A stretch of 64,000 nt of DNA from Actinoplanes sandaracinus (GCF_030009775.1 NZ_JASCTH010000022.1:124001-188000); one strand, 5' to 3'; counted from the first letter of the stretch, positions 42,542 through 54,036 are shown. The notes: a model not told the origin generated them from the letters alone. Numbers and translations: made by a program.

Positions 42542-45055
42542 CTAGTCCTGTTCGTCAGGCTCGTCGGCATTGCGAGCAAGCGCCACGATGGTTACACCTT
42601 CTGGGAGGTCCATCAGCTTGACCCCCATTGTGTTCCGATCCCGTGTGCGCCGTACAGGCTTCACGGGAGTCCGGATGACACCACCATTGCTGGTGATGGC
42701 AAACAGTTCATCCTCCGGGCTGATCACCAGAGCGCCGACTAGTCCACCACGACGCTCAGTGATCTTGGCGGTCAGCACCCCCTTACCGCCACGTCCCTGT
42801 ACGGGATACTCCTCGATGGGCGTGCGCTTCGCATACCCACCGTTGGTGGCGACCAACACATCCATGCCCTCGCGAACGACTTCCATCGCGAGAAGCTCGT
42901 CGTTGTCGCCGAAGCGCATGCCGATCACACCGGACGTCGCGCGGCCCATCGGGCGCAGCGCCTCGTCGGTGGCGTTGAATCGGATGGCCTGGGCTTTCTT
43001 GGAGACCAACAGCAGGTCCTCCTCCGAAGCCGCCAGCGCCGCGCCCACCAATTCGTCATCCTCCCGCAAGTTGATGGCGATGATGCCACCGCTGCGGTTG
43101 GAGTCAAATTCCTCCAGGCGCGTCTTCTTCACGAGCCCATTCTTGGTGGCGAGCACAAGGTAGGGCGCGACCTGGTAGTTCGGGATCTGGATGACCTGCG
43201 CGATGTGCTCATCCGGCTGGAACGCGAGCAGGTTCGCGACGTGCTGACCCTTCGCCACCCGGCTTGCTTCGGGCAGTTCGTAGGCTTTTGCCCGGTAAAC
43301 CCGGCCCTTGTTCGTGAAGAACAGCATCCAGTCGTGCGTCGAGATGACGAAGAAGTGCGACACGATGTCGTCCTGGCGCAGTGTGGCGCCGCTCACTCCC
43401 TTGCCGCCACGCTTCTGCGACCGGTACAGATCGGTCTTGGTGCGCTTGGCATAACCGGTTCGTGTGATCGTCACCACAACGTCTTCCCGGACGATGAGGT
43501 CTTCCATCGAGACCTCGCCGTCGAACGGGATGATCTGGGTGCGCCGGTCGTCACCGAACTTCTGGACGATCTCGGCCAGTTCCTCGGAGACGATCGTCCG
43601 CTGCCGCTCCGGTTTCGCCAGGATGTCCTTGAAGTCGGCGATCTCAAGCTCGATCTTGACCAGCTCGTCGATGATCCGCTGCCGCTCCAGGGCGGCCAGG
43701 CGGCGCAGCTGCATGTCGAGGATCGCGGTGGCCTGGATCTCGTCGACGTCGAGCAGCGTCATCAGGCCCTGACGCGAGTCCTCCACCGTGGGCGAGCGCC
43801 GGATGAGGGCGATGACCTCGTCCAGCATGTCCAGCGCCTTGCCCAGACCGCGCAGGATGTGGGCCCGCTCTTCGGCCTTACGCAGGCGGTACGCGGTCCG
43901 CCGCTGGATGACCTCGATCTGGTGCTCGACGTAGTAGCGGATGAACTGGGCCAGGTTCAGCGTGCGGGGCACGCCGTCGACCAGCGCCAGCATGTTGGCG
44001 CCGAACGTCTCCTGCAGCTGGGTGTGCTTGTAGAGGTTGTTCAGCACCACCTTGGCGACCGCGTCACGCTTGAGCACGAGGATCAGGCGCATGCCGGTAC
44101 GGCCGGAAGACTCGTCCCGGATGTCCGCGATGCCGGTGAGCTTGCCTTCCTTGACCAGCTCGGCGATCCGCTCGGCGAGGTTGTCCGGGTTCACCTGGTA
44201 CGGCAGCTCGGTCACCACGAGACACGGCCGGCCTCGCGCGTCCTCCTCGACCTCGACCACCGCGCGCATCCGGATCGACCCACGACCGGTCCGGTACGCG
44301 TCCTGGATCGCCTGCTGTCCGACGATCAGGCCCTTGGTCGGGAAGTCCGGGCCCTTGACGAACTCGAGCAGCGCCTCGAGGGTGGTGGCCTCGTCGACCT
44401 CCGGGTTGTCCAGGCACCACTGCACGGCCGTGGCGATCTCGCGCAGGTTGTGCGGCGGGATCTTCGTGGCCATGCCGACGGCGATGCCCTCGGACCCGTT
44501 GACCAGCAGGTTCGGGAAGCGGGCCGGCAGGATCGTCGGCTCTTTGGTGCGGCCGTCGTAGTTGTCCTGCATGTTGACGGTGTCTTCGTCGATGTCCCGC
44601 AGCATCTCCATCGCCAGCGGGGACAGCTTCGACTCGGTGTACCGCATGGCGGCCGGCGGGTCGTTACCCGGCGAACCGAAGTTGCCGTTGCCGTCGATCA
44701 GCGGGTAACGCAGCGACCAGATCTGGCCCATCCGGACCAGGGCGTCGTAGATCGACGAGTCGCCGTGCGGGTGGTAGTTGCCCATCACGTCGCCGACGAC
44801 ACGGGCGCACTTGACGTAGCCGCGGTCGGGGCGGAAGCCGGCGTCGTACATCGCGTAGAGGATCTTGCGGTGCACCGGCTTGAGGCCGTCGCGGACGTCG
44901 GGCAACGCGCGGCCGACGATGACGCTCATCGCGTAGTCGAGGTACGAGCGCTGCATCTCGACCTCGAGGCCGACCGGCTCGACGCGCTGGCTCACACCGC
45001 CGCCGATGTCGCCTAGGATCTCGTCGCCGTCGGGGGGCTCAGGAGTGTCAGTCAC
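42542..45055 (-). CDS. gyrA: DNA gyrase subunit A
   Basis: 837 residues. Breakage-reunion domain with active tyrosine Y139 (AAMRYTESKL) and quinolone-resistance region YHPHGDSSIYDALVRMG, where S100 and D104 are the residues equivalent to E. coli S83 and D87, i.e. the quinolone-sensitive form. C-terminal beta-pinwheel with the GyrA box as QKRGGKG instead of QRRGGKG. With GyrB introduces negative supercoils. It starts 109 nt after gyrB, with three DnaA-box-like sites in the gap. Confidence 0.97.
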   Translation of the reverse strand: MTDTPEPPDGDEILGDIGGGVSQRVEPVGLEVEMQRSYLDYAMSVIVGRALPDVRDGLKPVHRKILYAMYDAGFRPDRGYVKCARVVGDVMGNYHPHGDSSIYDALVRMGQIWSLRYPLIDGNGNFGSPGNDPPAAMRYTESKLSPLAMEMLRDIDEDTVNMQDNYDGRTKEPTILPARFPNLLVNGSEGIAVGMATKIPPHNLREIATAVQWCLDNPEVDEATTLEALLEFVKGPDFPTKGLIVGQQAIQDAYRTGRGSIRMRAVVEVEEDARGRPCLVVTELPYQVNPDNLAERIAELVKEGKLTGIADIRDESSGRTGMRLILVLKRDAVAKVVLNNLYKHTQLQETFGANMLALVDGVPRTLNLAQFIRYYVEHQIEVIQRRTAYRLRKAEERAHILRGLGKALDMLDEVIALIRRSPTVEDSRQGLMTLLDVDEIQATAILDMQLRRLAALERQRIIDELVKIELEIADFKDILAKPERQRTIVSEELAEIVQKFGDDRRTQIIPFDGEVSMEDLIVREDVVVTITRTGYAKRTKTDLYRSQKRGGKGVSGATLRQDDIVSHFFVISTHDWMLFFTNKGRVYRAKAYELPEASRVAKGQHVANLLAFQPDEHIAQVIQIPNYQVAPYLVLATKNGLVKKTRLEEFDSNRSGGIIAINLREDDELVGAALAASEEDLLLVSKKAQAIRFNATDEALRPMGRATSGVIGMRFGDNDELLAMEVVREGMDVLVATNGGYAKRTPIEEYPVQGRGGKGVLTAKITERRGGLVGALVISPEDELFAITSNGGVIRTPVKPVRRTRDRNTMGVKLMDLPEGVTIVALARNADEPDEQD

Positions 45056-45111
45056 TTTTAACCCTTACTCAAGGTGATGCCAGGCAAATGCGGCCAGAAC
45101 GGGCATATGGC

Positions 45112-45152
45112 TGTGGATAACACTGTGGAAAGTGGGCGCACGCTGTGGATAC
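45112..45152 (-). promoter_or_regulatory. DnaA-box cluster between gyrB and gyrA
   Basis: Minus-strand TTATCCACA (45120-45112, perfect), CTTTCCACA (45132-45124) and GTATCCACA (45152-45144) in a 41-nt span of the 109-nt intergenic region, all in one orientation. Suggests DnaA-dependent control of gyrA or titration; not seen by me described for this gap. Confidence 0.55.
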
Positions 45153-45164
45153 GGCTTCCTGGAC

Positions 45165-47120
<1,956 letters not shown>

Positions 47121-47661
47121 CGGCCACTTTCTCGCGCCGGGCCCGGAAGGCCCCGCAACGGGGTTGGCGGGCCCACCAGCGGCGGCCCGGGCACGCGTCA
47201 GGAGACCAGAGATGACACCGCGGAAAGTGAGCGGACCACCGGTGGAACCATGCGCGCCGGTCGCCGCGGACGGCCCGCGGATCGTGATCGGCTGGAAAAA
47301 CCGCATAGCGTGACGATGTTGCTCGGATGGTGGCCGAACGCAGCGTCAAGCACAGTTTTCCCGGTCGCTGTCGATTCTACTCCGCCGGAACGAATCGGCG
47401 AGGGTCCGGCACCCCTTCAGGGTGCCTGAGAGTCCCGTAGCGCGATTCGAGGCGCTACCCACGTAATCCCCTACACGGCACAGCCGCCCCGCGCAACGGC
47501 AAACGCTGCGGCAGTTTCGGTGGTCTGGCGCGCCTGCGATGCCCCGCCCACACACACTGCGACACTGCTCGACAACGTCCCGCGCCTGTGTCGTAACCTC
47601 GCCCGCGCGGGCCGGTGATGGCCGGGTGGTCGCAGGGCAGGTCGAGGAGGGGTGGCCCCGG
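47121..47661. promoter_or_regulatory. gyrB upstream region with two hairpins
   Basis: 540-nt divergent region between gyrB and the gene at 47662. Two stem-loops lie close together: GGCACCC/GGGTGCC (47408-47426) and GTAGCGC/GCGCTAC (47437-47458). A minus-strand TAGAAT (47379-47374) downstream of both may be a gyrB -10, giving a leader of about 250 nt. No open frame of note. Confidence 0.4.
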
Positions 47662-48228
47662 ATGGCGCACGACAAGGGCCTGGACAACGTCGCGGTGCAC
47701 TGGCCGCGGACCAATCAGTACTACGACCCGGTGGCTCCCGCCGAGTTCGTCGACTTCGGAACGATCGCGGACCGGCCTGAGATCGCGGCCCCCACCGGCG
47801 CCCTCGCGCTGCACATCGCCAAGACCGGCACGGTGCGCGCCACCGCGTACACCGAACTCGTCGATCTTCTCCTCGGGCTGGAGGGGGTTCTCTACGCCAC
47901 CGACGCCGCCGCCGAGGACGAGGACCCGGTCATCGACCCGGACGGCTGCGCGTGGATCGCCGGCGGCCTGGAGCGTTTCGTCGAGGGGCACGAGAAGTTC
48001 GGCGACCTGGTCACCTTCGACACCGTCACCGAGGTGCTGAAGACGGCCATTTCCGCGGGCCGCCTCGCCGACCAGCAGTTGCGCTGGCTGGACCAGCGGC
48101 TCGCGGCGCTGCGCGACGACGCCGGAAACTCGCCGCACTGGAGTTTCGCGCGCACCGAACTGGCGGTGCTGGCCGGCTTCTACCGCCGCTGCGCCGAACG
48201 CGGCTTCGCGATCTTCGCCGACTACTGA
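47662..48228 (+). CDS. Conserved hypothetical protein next to gyrB
   Basis: 188 residues, soluble, mixed alpha/beta, not recognised. Notable: HWPRTNQYYDPVAPAEFVDF near the N-terminus and a helical C-terminal half (LADQQLRWLDQRLAALRDD, FARTELAVLAGFYRRCAERGF). ATG 47662; GAGGAGG lies about 14 nt upstream, rather far, and an in-frame GTG at 47626 cannot be excluded. High, frame-consistent GC3 supports a real gene. Confidence 0.6.
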   Translation: MAHDKGLDNVAVHWPRTNQYYDPVAPAEFVDFGTIADRPEIAAPTGALALHIAKTGTVRATAYTELVDLLLGLEGVLYATDAAAEDEDPVIDPDGCAWIAGGLERFVEGHEKFGDLVTFDTVTEVLKTAISAGRLADQQLRWLDQRLAALRDDAGNSPHWSFARTELAVLAGFYRRCAERGFAIFADY

Positions 48229-48303
48229 GCGACCGACTACTGAGCGACCGGCCACTGAGCGGCGCACCGAGCGAGTCCGGCGACGGAGCCGTCGCGACGG
48301 CTT

Positions 48304-48771
48304 CTAGGACCGGCGGACCAGCCAGGTCACGCCACCGGCGACAGCCATCAGGACCAGAGTCGTCCCACCCCAGAAGATCATCCGGGTACGGTCTCCGCCC
48401 GTGCCGTGTCCGGCTGACAGCAGTTCGTTGCCGTCGCACGAGTTGGTCTCGCCGTCGGTCGCGAACACGCGGTACCGGCCGCCCTCGACGAACTTGTATC
48501 CACAGGACGCACTGCTCTTCATGGTGACGAGCGTCACCGTCTTGCCCGCCTCGCCCTTGAGGACCGACTCGACGGCGAACTCGACCTTGACCTCGTTGCC
48601 GAGCCAGCCGGCGTCCACGTCGTCGGCCACCCCGACGAACGCCGTGTCGGACCGCTCGACCGGATCGAAGCCGGTGGCACACGAACACGCCCAGGCGGGC
48701 TGAGCGGCGATCGGAACAGGCGCCAGCACGAGCAGCAGGAGAACAAGGGCGCGGCGCAGATGCAAGGTCAT
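48304..48771 (-). CDS. Secreted TIMP/NTR-like protein with C-terminal membrane anchor
   Basis: 155 residues. Signal peptide RALVLLLLVLAPVPIAAQPAWA followed directly by CSCATG, an N-terminal Cys-x-Cys as in tissue-inhibitor-of-metalloproteinase/netrin-like folds. Mid-domain: ERSDTAFVGVADDVDAG, TLVTMKSSASCGYKFVEGGRYRVF and NSCDGNELLSAG with further cysteines. C-terminal membrane helix (FWGGTTLVLMAVAGGVTWLV) and RRS. Role unknown. ATG 48771 starts 32 nt after dciA. Confidence 0.75.
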   Translation of the reverse strand: MTLHLRRALVLLLLVLAPVPIAAQPAWACSCATGFDPVERSDTAFVGVADDVDAGWLGNEVKVEFAVESVLKGEAGKTVTLVTMKSSASCGYKFVEGGRYRVFATDGETNSCDGNELLSAGHGTGGDRTRMIFWGGTTLVLMAVAGGVTWLVRRS

Positions 48772-48803
48772 ACGGCTCTGACGCGGGGCGGCCCGGATCG
48801 GTT

Positions 48804-49562
48804 TCAGCCGTAGGTGTCGCGCGGGCCGCGCCCCTGCACGCGCCGTGGGCCACGGTTCCACGACGGCGCCGCCGGCCCATGGATGTTGAGCCGGGTCACC
48901 ACGTTGTTGCCGACCTCGCCGGCGATCTGCCGCAGGAGGGTGGCGGCGAGCAGGCGCAGTTGCGTCGCCCAGGCGGTCGACTCGGCCTCGACGGTCAGCA
49001 CGCCGCCCTCGAGCCGTACCGGGCGGCTGTGCGCGGCGATGTCCGGGCCGACCACCTTCTCCCAGGCGCCGAACACGGTGGCCTCGGCTTTCGGTTTCTC
49101 CCAGCCGCGCGCCTTGACCAGGCGCTCCAGCATCGCGCCGAACAGCTGTGGATCGCGGGGGTCCGGCCCCGGCCCGGAATAGCCGCGCAGCCGCCGGCCA
49201 CTGCCCGGTCCGGTGCCGGTCCGGCGGCGTGGTTTCTGCGCGGCCTCGCGGCGCCGCGCCAGCGCGGCGTCGAGCACCGCGCGGGCCAGGTCCGGCCCGG
49301 CGAGATCCCCCTTGTCCACAGGTTGTGGAGAAGGCGCCGGGTCGGCGGCCCCTTTTCCGGGGGTACGGGGACCGCCCGCCCCACCGTCGGCCTCCCGTGG
49401 ACGCGAACTGCCCCCAGAGTCGCGCGACGAGCCCCGGAGTTCCCGGTCCTCATCCACCCCTGCCCAAAGATCCCCCAGGGCCTCAGTGAGGCGCTGAGGC
49501 CGCTCCTGCGGCCCCGGCGACTCTCCGCCGGACGACCGATCGCGATCAGACTCACGAGACAC
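48804..49562 (-). CDS. dciA: DciA/DUF721 family protein
   Basis: 252 residues. A long disordered, charged/Gly/Pro-rich N-terminus and then the DUF721 domain (about 140-235): LFGAMLERLVKARGW, FGAWEKVVGPDIAAHSRPVRLEGGVLTVEAES and LRLLAATLLRQI (partly given). DciA loads or recruits the replicative helicase DnaB in bacteria lacking DnaC/DnaI; in actinobacteria the gene follows recF. GTG 49562 overlaps recF by 11 nt. Confidence 0.9.
   Translation of the reverse strand: MSRESDRDRSSGGESPGPQERPQRLTEALGDLWAGVDEDRELRGSSRDSGGSSRPREADGGAGGPRTPGKGAADPAPSPQPVDKGDLAGPDLARAVLDAALARRREAAQKPRRRTGTGPGSGRRLRGYSGPGPDPRDPQLFGAMLERLVKARGWEKPKAEATVFGAWEKVVGPDIAAHSRPVRLEGGVLTVEAESTAWATQLRLLAATLLRQIAGEVGNNVVTRLNIHGPAAPSWNRGPRRVQGRGPRDTYG
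49312..49320 (+). promoter_or_regulatory. Perfect DnaA box TTGTCCACA inside dciA
   Basis: Exact 9-mer within the dciA coding sequence, about 3.5 kb from oriC; may be part of a local DnaA-titrating set or chance. Confidence 0.3.
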
Positions 49563-50682
49563 GGGTCACCGTTCCTGTCACCACGTCGAAGCGGGCGCCG
49601 CTCAGGCTCGGGGGCACGTCCTCGGCGACGGCACACGTCACCAGGAGCTGGGCCGCGTCCGACACCAGGCCGGCGAGCCGGTCGCGGCGGCCGGCGTCCA
49701 ACTCGGCGAACACGTCGTCGAGCACCAGCACCGGTTCGATGCCGTCGGAACGCAGCAGGTCATAGGCGGCCAGCCGCAGCGCCAGCGCGAACGTCGAGGA
49801 CTCGCCGTGGCTCGCGTAACCCTTGACGGGCAGGTCGCCCAGTTGCAGGGCGAGATCGTCGCGATGCGGGCCGACCAGGGTCGTCCCCCGCTCGATCTCC
49901 GCCGGCCGGCGCTCGCCCAGCCGTTCCAGGATCGCCTCCCGCAGCGCGGGCCGCTCCGCCGGCAGCGGATCACCGAGCCGGGAGGCGTACGAGATCGCGG
50001 CCGCCGTCCGCCCGGCAGCCACCGCGTCGTAGGCCTTGGTCAGGTGTGGCCCGAGCGCGGCCACCAGCTCCAGCCGCCCGGCCAGCAACTCGGCGCCGTG
50101 ATGGGCGAGGTGCTGGTCCCAGACCTCCAGCGTCGAGAGGTCCTGCCCGCGGTTGCCGCCGACCTTGCGGGTCAGGTACGCCGTCCGCAGCAGGGCGTTG
50201 CGCTGTTTCACCACCCGGTCGTAGTCGGCACGCACCCCGGCGAACCGGGGCTGGCGGGCGACCAGCAGGTCGTCGAGATAGCGGCGGCGCTCGGACGGGT
50301 CACCCCGGACCAGTTCCAGGTCCTCCGGAGCGAACAGCACCATGCGCAGGGCGCCGAGCACCTCGCGCGGGCGGCGCACCGGCGAACGGTTCAGCCGGGC
50401 CCGGTTCGCCCGGCCCGGCACCAGCTCCAGCTCGACCAGCAGCTCACGTCCCTCATGGACGATCGCGGTACGGATCACCGCCGAGGCGGCGCCGGCGCGG
50501 ACCAGCGGAGCGTCGGTGGCCACCCGGTGACTGTCCAGAGTGGCCACATAGCCGAGCGCCTCGATCAGGTTGGTCTTGCCCGTGCCGTTGCGCCCGACGA
50601 ACACGGACACGCCGGGGTCGAGATCGACCGCCACCCGCTCATAGGAACGGAAGTCGGTGAGCTCGACCCGGCGTACGTGCAT
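49552..50682 (-). CDS. recF: DNA replication/repair protein RecF
   Basis: 376 residues. Walker A GRNGTGKTNLIEAL (30-43), SMC-like ABC signature region, and Walker B PVLVLDDVFAELD with the D-loop AGRRDRL. RecF loads RecA with RecOR at single-strand gaps. Starts 3 nt after gnd and overlaps dciA by 11 nt. ATG 50682. Confidence 0.96.
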   Translation of the reverse strand: MHVRRVELTDFRSYERVAVDLDPGVSVFVGRNGTGKTNLIEALGYVATLDSHRVATDAPLVRAGAASAVIRTAIVHEGRELLVELELVPGRANRARLNRSPVRRPREVLGALRMVLFAPEDLELVRGDPSERRRYLDDLLVARQPRFAGVRADYDRVVKQRNALLRTAYLTRKVGGNRGQDLSTLEVWDQHLAHHGAELLAGRLELVAALGPHLTKAYDAVAAGRTAAAISYASRLGDPLPAERPALREAILERLGERRPAEIERGTTLVGPHRDDLALQLGDLPVKGYASHGESSTFALALRLAAYDLLRSDGIEPVLVLDDVFAELDAGRRDRLAGLVSDAAQLLVTCAVAEDVPPSLSGARFDVVTGTVTRVS

Positions 50683-50685
50683 GAA

Positions 50686-51558
50686 TCAGCGCTTGACGGC
50701 GTGGCCACCGAACTGCTGACGCAGCGCGGCGACGGCCTTCATGGCCGGAGAGTCCTCCTGGCGGGACTGGAACCGGGCGAACAGCGACGCGGCGATGACG
50801 TGGGCCGGCACTGCGAGGCGCACGGCCTCGTCGACGGTCCAGCGGCCCTCACCGGTGTCGTCCGCGTAGCCCTTGAGCGCGTCGAGTTCCGGGTCTTCGT
50901 CGAGAGCCCGGTCCAGCAGGTCGAGCAGCCAGGACTTGACGACGCTGCCCTCCCGCCAGCTCTTGATCACGGCGGGCACGTCGTGCACGTACTCGGAGGC
51001 CTTGAGGATCTCGTAGCCCTCGGCGTACGCGTGCATCAGGCCGTACTCGATGCCGTTGTGCACCATCTTGGCGTAGTGCCCGGCGCCGTGGGTGCCGGCG
51101 TGCGCGAAGCCGAACTCACCGATCGGCTTGAGCGCCTCGAAGATCGGCTTGCAGTGCTCCACCTGGGCGGCGTCACCACCGACCATCAGCGCATAGCCGT
51201 TCTTGATGCCCCACACACCGCCGGAGACACCGACGTCGAGGTAGTGGATGCCCTTGACCGCCAGGCGCTCGGCACGCGGGGCGTCGTCGGTGAACTTCGA
51301 GTTGCCACCGTCGATGATGATGTCGCCGGCTTCGAGGACCTCGGCGAGCTGGTTGATCGTGTCCTCGGTGATCTTGCCGGACGGCACCATGGTCCACACG
51401 ACCCGCGGCGCGGCCAGCTTCTCGGCCAGTTCAGCCAGGCTGGCAGCGTCGCTTACTTCCAGGTTCTGGTCGTATCCGACGACTTCGTGCCCCGCTGCAC
51501 GCAGTCGTTCCCGCATGTTGCCACCCATGCGGCCGAGACCGATCAGGCCGAGTTGCAT
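50686..51558 (-). CDS. gnd: 6-phosphogluconate dehydrogenase, decarboxylating (short form)
   Basis: 290 residues, the short NAD(P)-dependent Gnd type. Rossmann GLIGLGRMGGNM (4-15), substrate loop DGGNSKF, DVGVSGGVWG and GHYAKMVHNGIEYG with the catalytic lysine. Converts 6-phosphogluconate to ribulose-5-phosphate. Its place between dnaN and recF is a conserved actinobacterial quirk, without known mechanistic link to replication. Confidence 0.95.
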   Translation of the reverse strand: MQLGLIGLGRMGGNMRERLRAAGHEVVGYDQNLEVSDAASLAELAEKLAAPRVVWTMVPSGKITEDTINQLAEVLEAGDIIIDGGNSKFTDDAPRAERLAVKGIHYLDVGVSGGVWGIKNGYALMVGGDAAQVEHCKPIFEALKPIGEFGFAHAGTHGAGHYAKMVHNGIEYGLMHAYAEGYEILKASEYVHDVPAVIKSWREGSVVKSWLLDLLDRALDEDPELDALKGYADDTGEGRWTVDEAVRLAVPAHVIAASLFARFQSRQEDSPAMKAVAALRQQFGGHAVKR

Positions 51559-51597
51559 GGTGATCTCCCTAGATGAGCGATTGGTTCAAGCTCAGTA

Positions 51598-52731
51598 TCA
51601 GCGAGTGACCCGGATCGGCATGATCAGATAGCGGTAACCCGGGATGATTTCGCCGCTTTCGCCAGCGGGCGAGATCACAGCGGGCTTGAACGCGTCGACG
51701 AACGAGAGCATCGCGGTCGGAGCGCCGAGGTTCTGCAGGCCGTCGATGAGGTACTGCGGGTTGAAGCCGATCGTCAGCGCCTCACCGGTGAACTCGGCCT
51801 CCATGGCCTCGCTGGCCCGGGCCTCCTCGGTGCCGCCGGCCTCGACCACGAGCCCGTCCTCGCTGAAGCTCAGCAGCACCGGGGTGGTGCGCTCGGCGAC
51901 CAGGGCGACCCGTCGGACCACCTCGACCAGCGCGGACACCGCAACCCGCGCCTCAGCGTTGTGCGAGGTCGGGAAGAGCGACCGCACCGGCGGATAGTTC
52001 GCGCCGTCGAGCAGGCGGCTGGTCGTGCGGCGGGCGCCACCAGCGAACCCGATCATGCCCTCGCCCGCGCTGCCCTGCGCCATCGCCAGCGTCACCGAGC
52101 CGCCGATCGGGCCGAGCGCCTTGGCGGTGTCGTTCAGCGTCTTCGCCGGGACCAGCGCGTTGATGCTGATCTCCGGGTCGTCCGGGTTCCACTCGATCTC
52201 GCGCATGGCGAGCCTGTACCGGTCGGTGGCCAGCAGCGCCATGGTCGAACCGTTCAGCTCCAGTCGCACACCCGTCATCATCGGCAGGGTCTCGTCCCGA
52301 CCTGCGGCAATCGCCACCTGGGAAACGGCGGAGGCGAAGACGGCCGCTTCGACGGTGCCGGCGCTGGACGGCATCTCCGGCAGGGTCGGGTAGTCCTCGA
52401 CCGGCATGGTCGGCAGGGTGAATCGGGCGCTGCCGCAGACCAGCTCCAAATGCGCGCCGACAGCGGCGATGTCCACCGGCTTGCCGGGGAGCGCCTTGGT
52501 GATCTCGGCGAGCAGGCGCCCGGAGACCAGAGCCGCGCCGTCCGCGTCGGCCTGAACCTCGACGGTGACCTGGCTGGAGACCTCGTAGTCGAAGCCCGAC
52601 ACCTGGAGCCGGCCGTCGGTGACCCGCAGCAGGACACCGGCGAGCACCGGCACCGAGGGGCGGCTGGGCAGGCTCTTGGCTGTCCACGCCACGGCGTCGG
52701 CGAGCGCGTCTCGCTCAACCCGGAACTTCAT
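51598..52731 (-). CDS. dnaN: DNA polymerase III beta sliding clamp
   Basis: 377 residues, three clamp domains. N-terminal MKFRVERDALADAVAWTAKSLPSRPSVPVLAGVLL is characteristic (in two parts), and the C-terminus ends YRYLIMPIRVTR, the hydrophobic-pocket MPIR tail. Start ATG 52731, oriC upstream. Encodes the processivity ring for the replicase. Confidence 0.97.
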   Translation of the reverse strand: MKFRVERDALADAVAWTAKSLPSRPSVPVLAGVLLRVTDGRLQVSGFDYEVSSQVTVEVQADADGAALVSGRLLAEITKALPGKPVDIAAVGAHLELVCGSARFTLPTMPVEDYPTLPEMPSSAGTVEAAVFASAVSQVAIAAGRDETLPMMTGVRLELNGSTMALLATDRYRLAMREIEWNPDDPEISINALVPAKTLNDTAKALGPIGGSVTLAMAQGSAGEGMIGFAGGARRTTSRLLDGANYPPVRSLFPTSHNAEARVAVSALVEVVRRVALVAERTTPVLLSFSEDGLVVEAGGTEEARASEAMEAEFTGEALTIGFNPQYLIDGLQNLGAPTAMLSFVDAFKPAVISPAGESGEIIPGYRYLIMPIRVTR

Positions 52732-53660
52732 GCTGTCCTCCGCGATGCGTCCTCATACAGGGGCATGGACCCCACTGAACTCTATGGCTCCGGCGGTGCT
52801 GGTGCGTGCCCGGCCCCGGTCTGGCTCCCGCTACCGCTGGGAGCGGGAGACCTGAGCCCTGCTTCCGGTGCTTCTCAAGCCTGGCTCTCCTTGGGCCGGA
52901 ACCTGACCATCCACACCTTCCACAACGCTGATTATTGGTTTTTGTTTTCTTAGAAGAGATAACTAGTCGTCTTCATAGGTCCTGTGCATTCTGTGGAAAA
53001 CCCGCGTTTGGCCTGGTCAGCGAGTTATCCACCGGTGATTCACATGTGGGAAACCGGGGTATAACCAGGGGTCTTCGTCCACAGTCCTGGAGTTCGCGAG
53101 CGTTGTCCACCGTCGTCCACAGGCTATCCACCGGTTGTCCACCGGTTTTATCCCCTGCGCTGTGCATAACGCAGGAACGCTACCGACACGTCGTCCCCAG
53201 AACCTTCAACAGGTAATCCACAGGCGTCCACAGGCTGTGAGATCTTTTGTCACTCTCTGTGTCTGTCCACATCGATATCCCCAGGGTTGGTCCACATCTG
53301 TGGGGTTGGCTGTCGGGAGATTTCCACCGTCTGGGGATAAGGCCTGTGGACGCCTGTGGATAGCTGTGGACAACGTTGGCACGAAACTGTCACGTTCCGA
53401 CGTTGACAACTTACTGTTCTCCGCCCTCGGAAGTACGTAGCGATGGAGCTCGATGCAAGGCGCGGCTGTAGATGATCTGGGTACAACCTGTGGACAACCC
53501 CGTGCAGAACCGGTGGATAACTCAAGAAATTCGGAGAAACCCCAGGTCAAGCGCCATTCACCCGATCGTGTAAGGCCTGTGGGTAACCGTCATTCCGCGG
53601 TCAGAGCCGTCGACGGGCGTCCCTGCGTGCACGTCCCTGTGGACTGGCGGAAAACCCGCG
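52732..53660. other. Chromosomal replication origin oriC
   Basis: Non-coding region between dnaN and the 3' end of dnaA, the actinobacterial oriC position. At least 17 DnaA-box-like 9-mers. Plus strand: 53025, 53075, 53103, 53113, 53124, 53135, 53214, 53224, 53263, 53288. Minus strand: 53345, 53355, 53365 (perfect TTGTCCACA), 53489 (perfect), 53512, 53578, 53638. The two sets point towards each other about 53320. An AT-rich stretch (52928-52970, with TTATTGGTTTTTGTTTTCTT) near dnaN is a candidate unwinding element. 53660-54036 holds no clear box or gene. Confidence 0.93.
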
Positions 53661-54036
53661 AGCCGAGGCGGTGGCCGCGGCTTCCCCCGCCGTCCCGGAG
53701 GCGCAGACCTTCATCGGGTACGGGGACCGGCCGCTGAGATTTTTACCCCTCCCGTGGCGGTTCCACGCGAGGCGCCGGCCGCTCTGGGCCGTACCGCGGC
53801 CGGCGGGCGGGGCCGATGGTCACCGGCGGCGGGTCGTGGGTCCACACCGGCGGTACTCGTTCGCCCGGCTTCGGGCACAGGCGCGGGCGTGACGAGGGTG
53901 CCGGACGACGGCGGGACGGGCGCGCCGGTGAGTGGGCAGCAGTCCGGATGCGTCGAAGCGTGCCGCACCCGGCGCACGGCCGGGAACGCGCGGCGAGGGC
54001 CCCGTGGTGCGGTCGGGGGCCGTGGGGGCGTACCCC

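Noticed and set aside
43205..45016. 603-codon plus-strand frame opposite gyrA.
   Set aside because: Antisense shadow; gyrA is unmistakable.
47416..47440. Plus-strand GGGTGCC-TGAGAG stretch resembling the start of a TPP riboswitch, and its complement CTCTCAGGC recalling a glycine riboswitch.
   Set aside because: The rest of either aptamer (for TPP the CTGATnnGGnTAATnCC part) is missing, and no thiamine or glycine gene follows.
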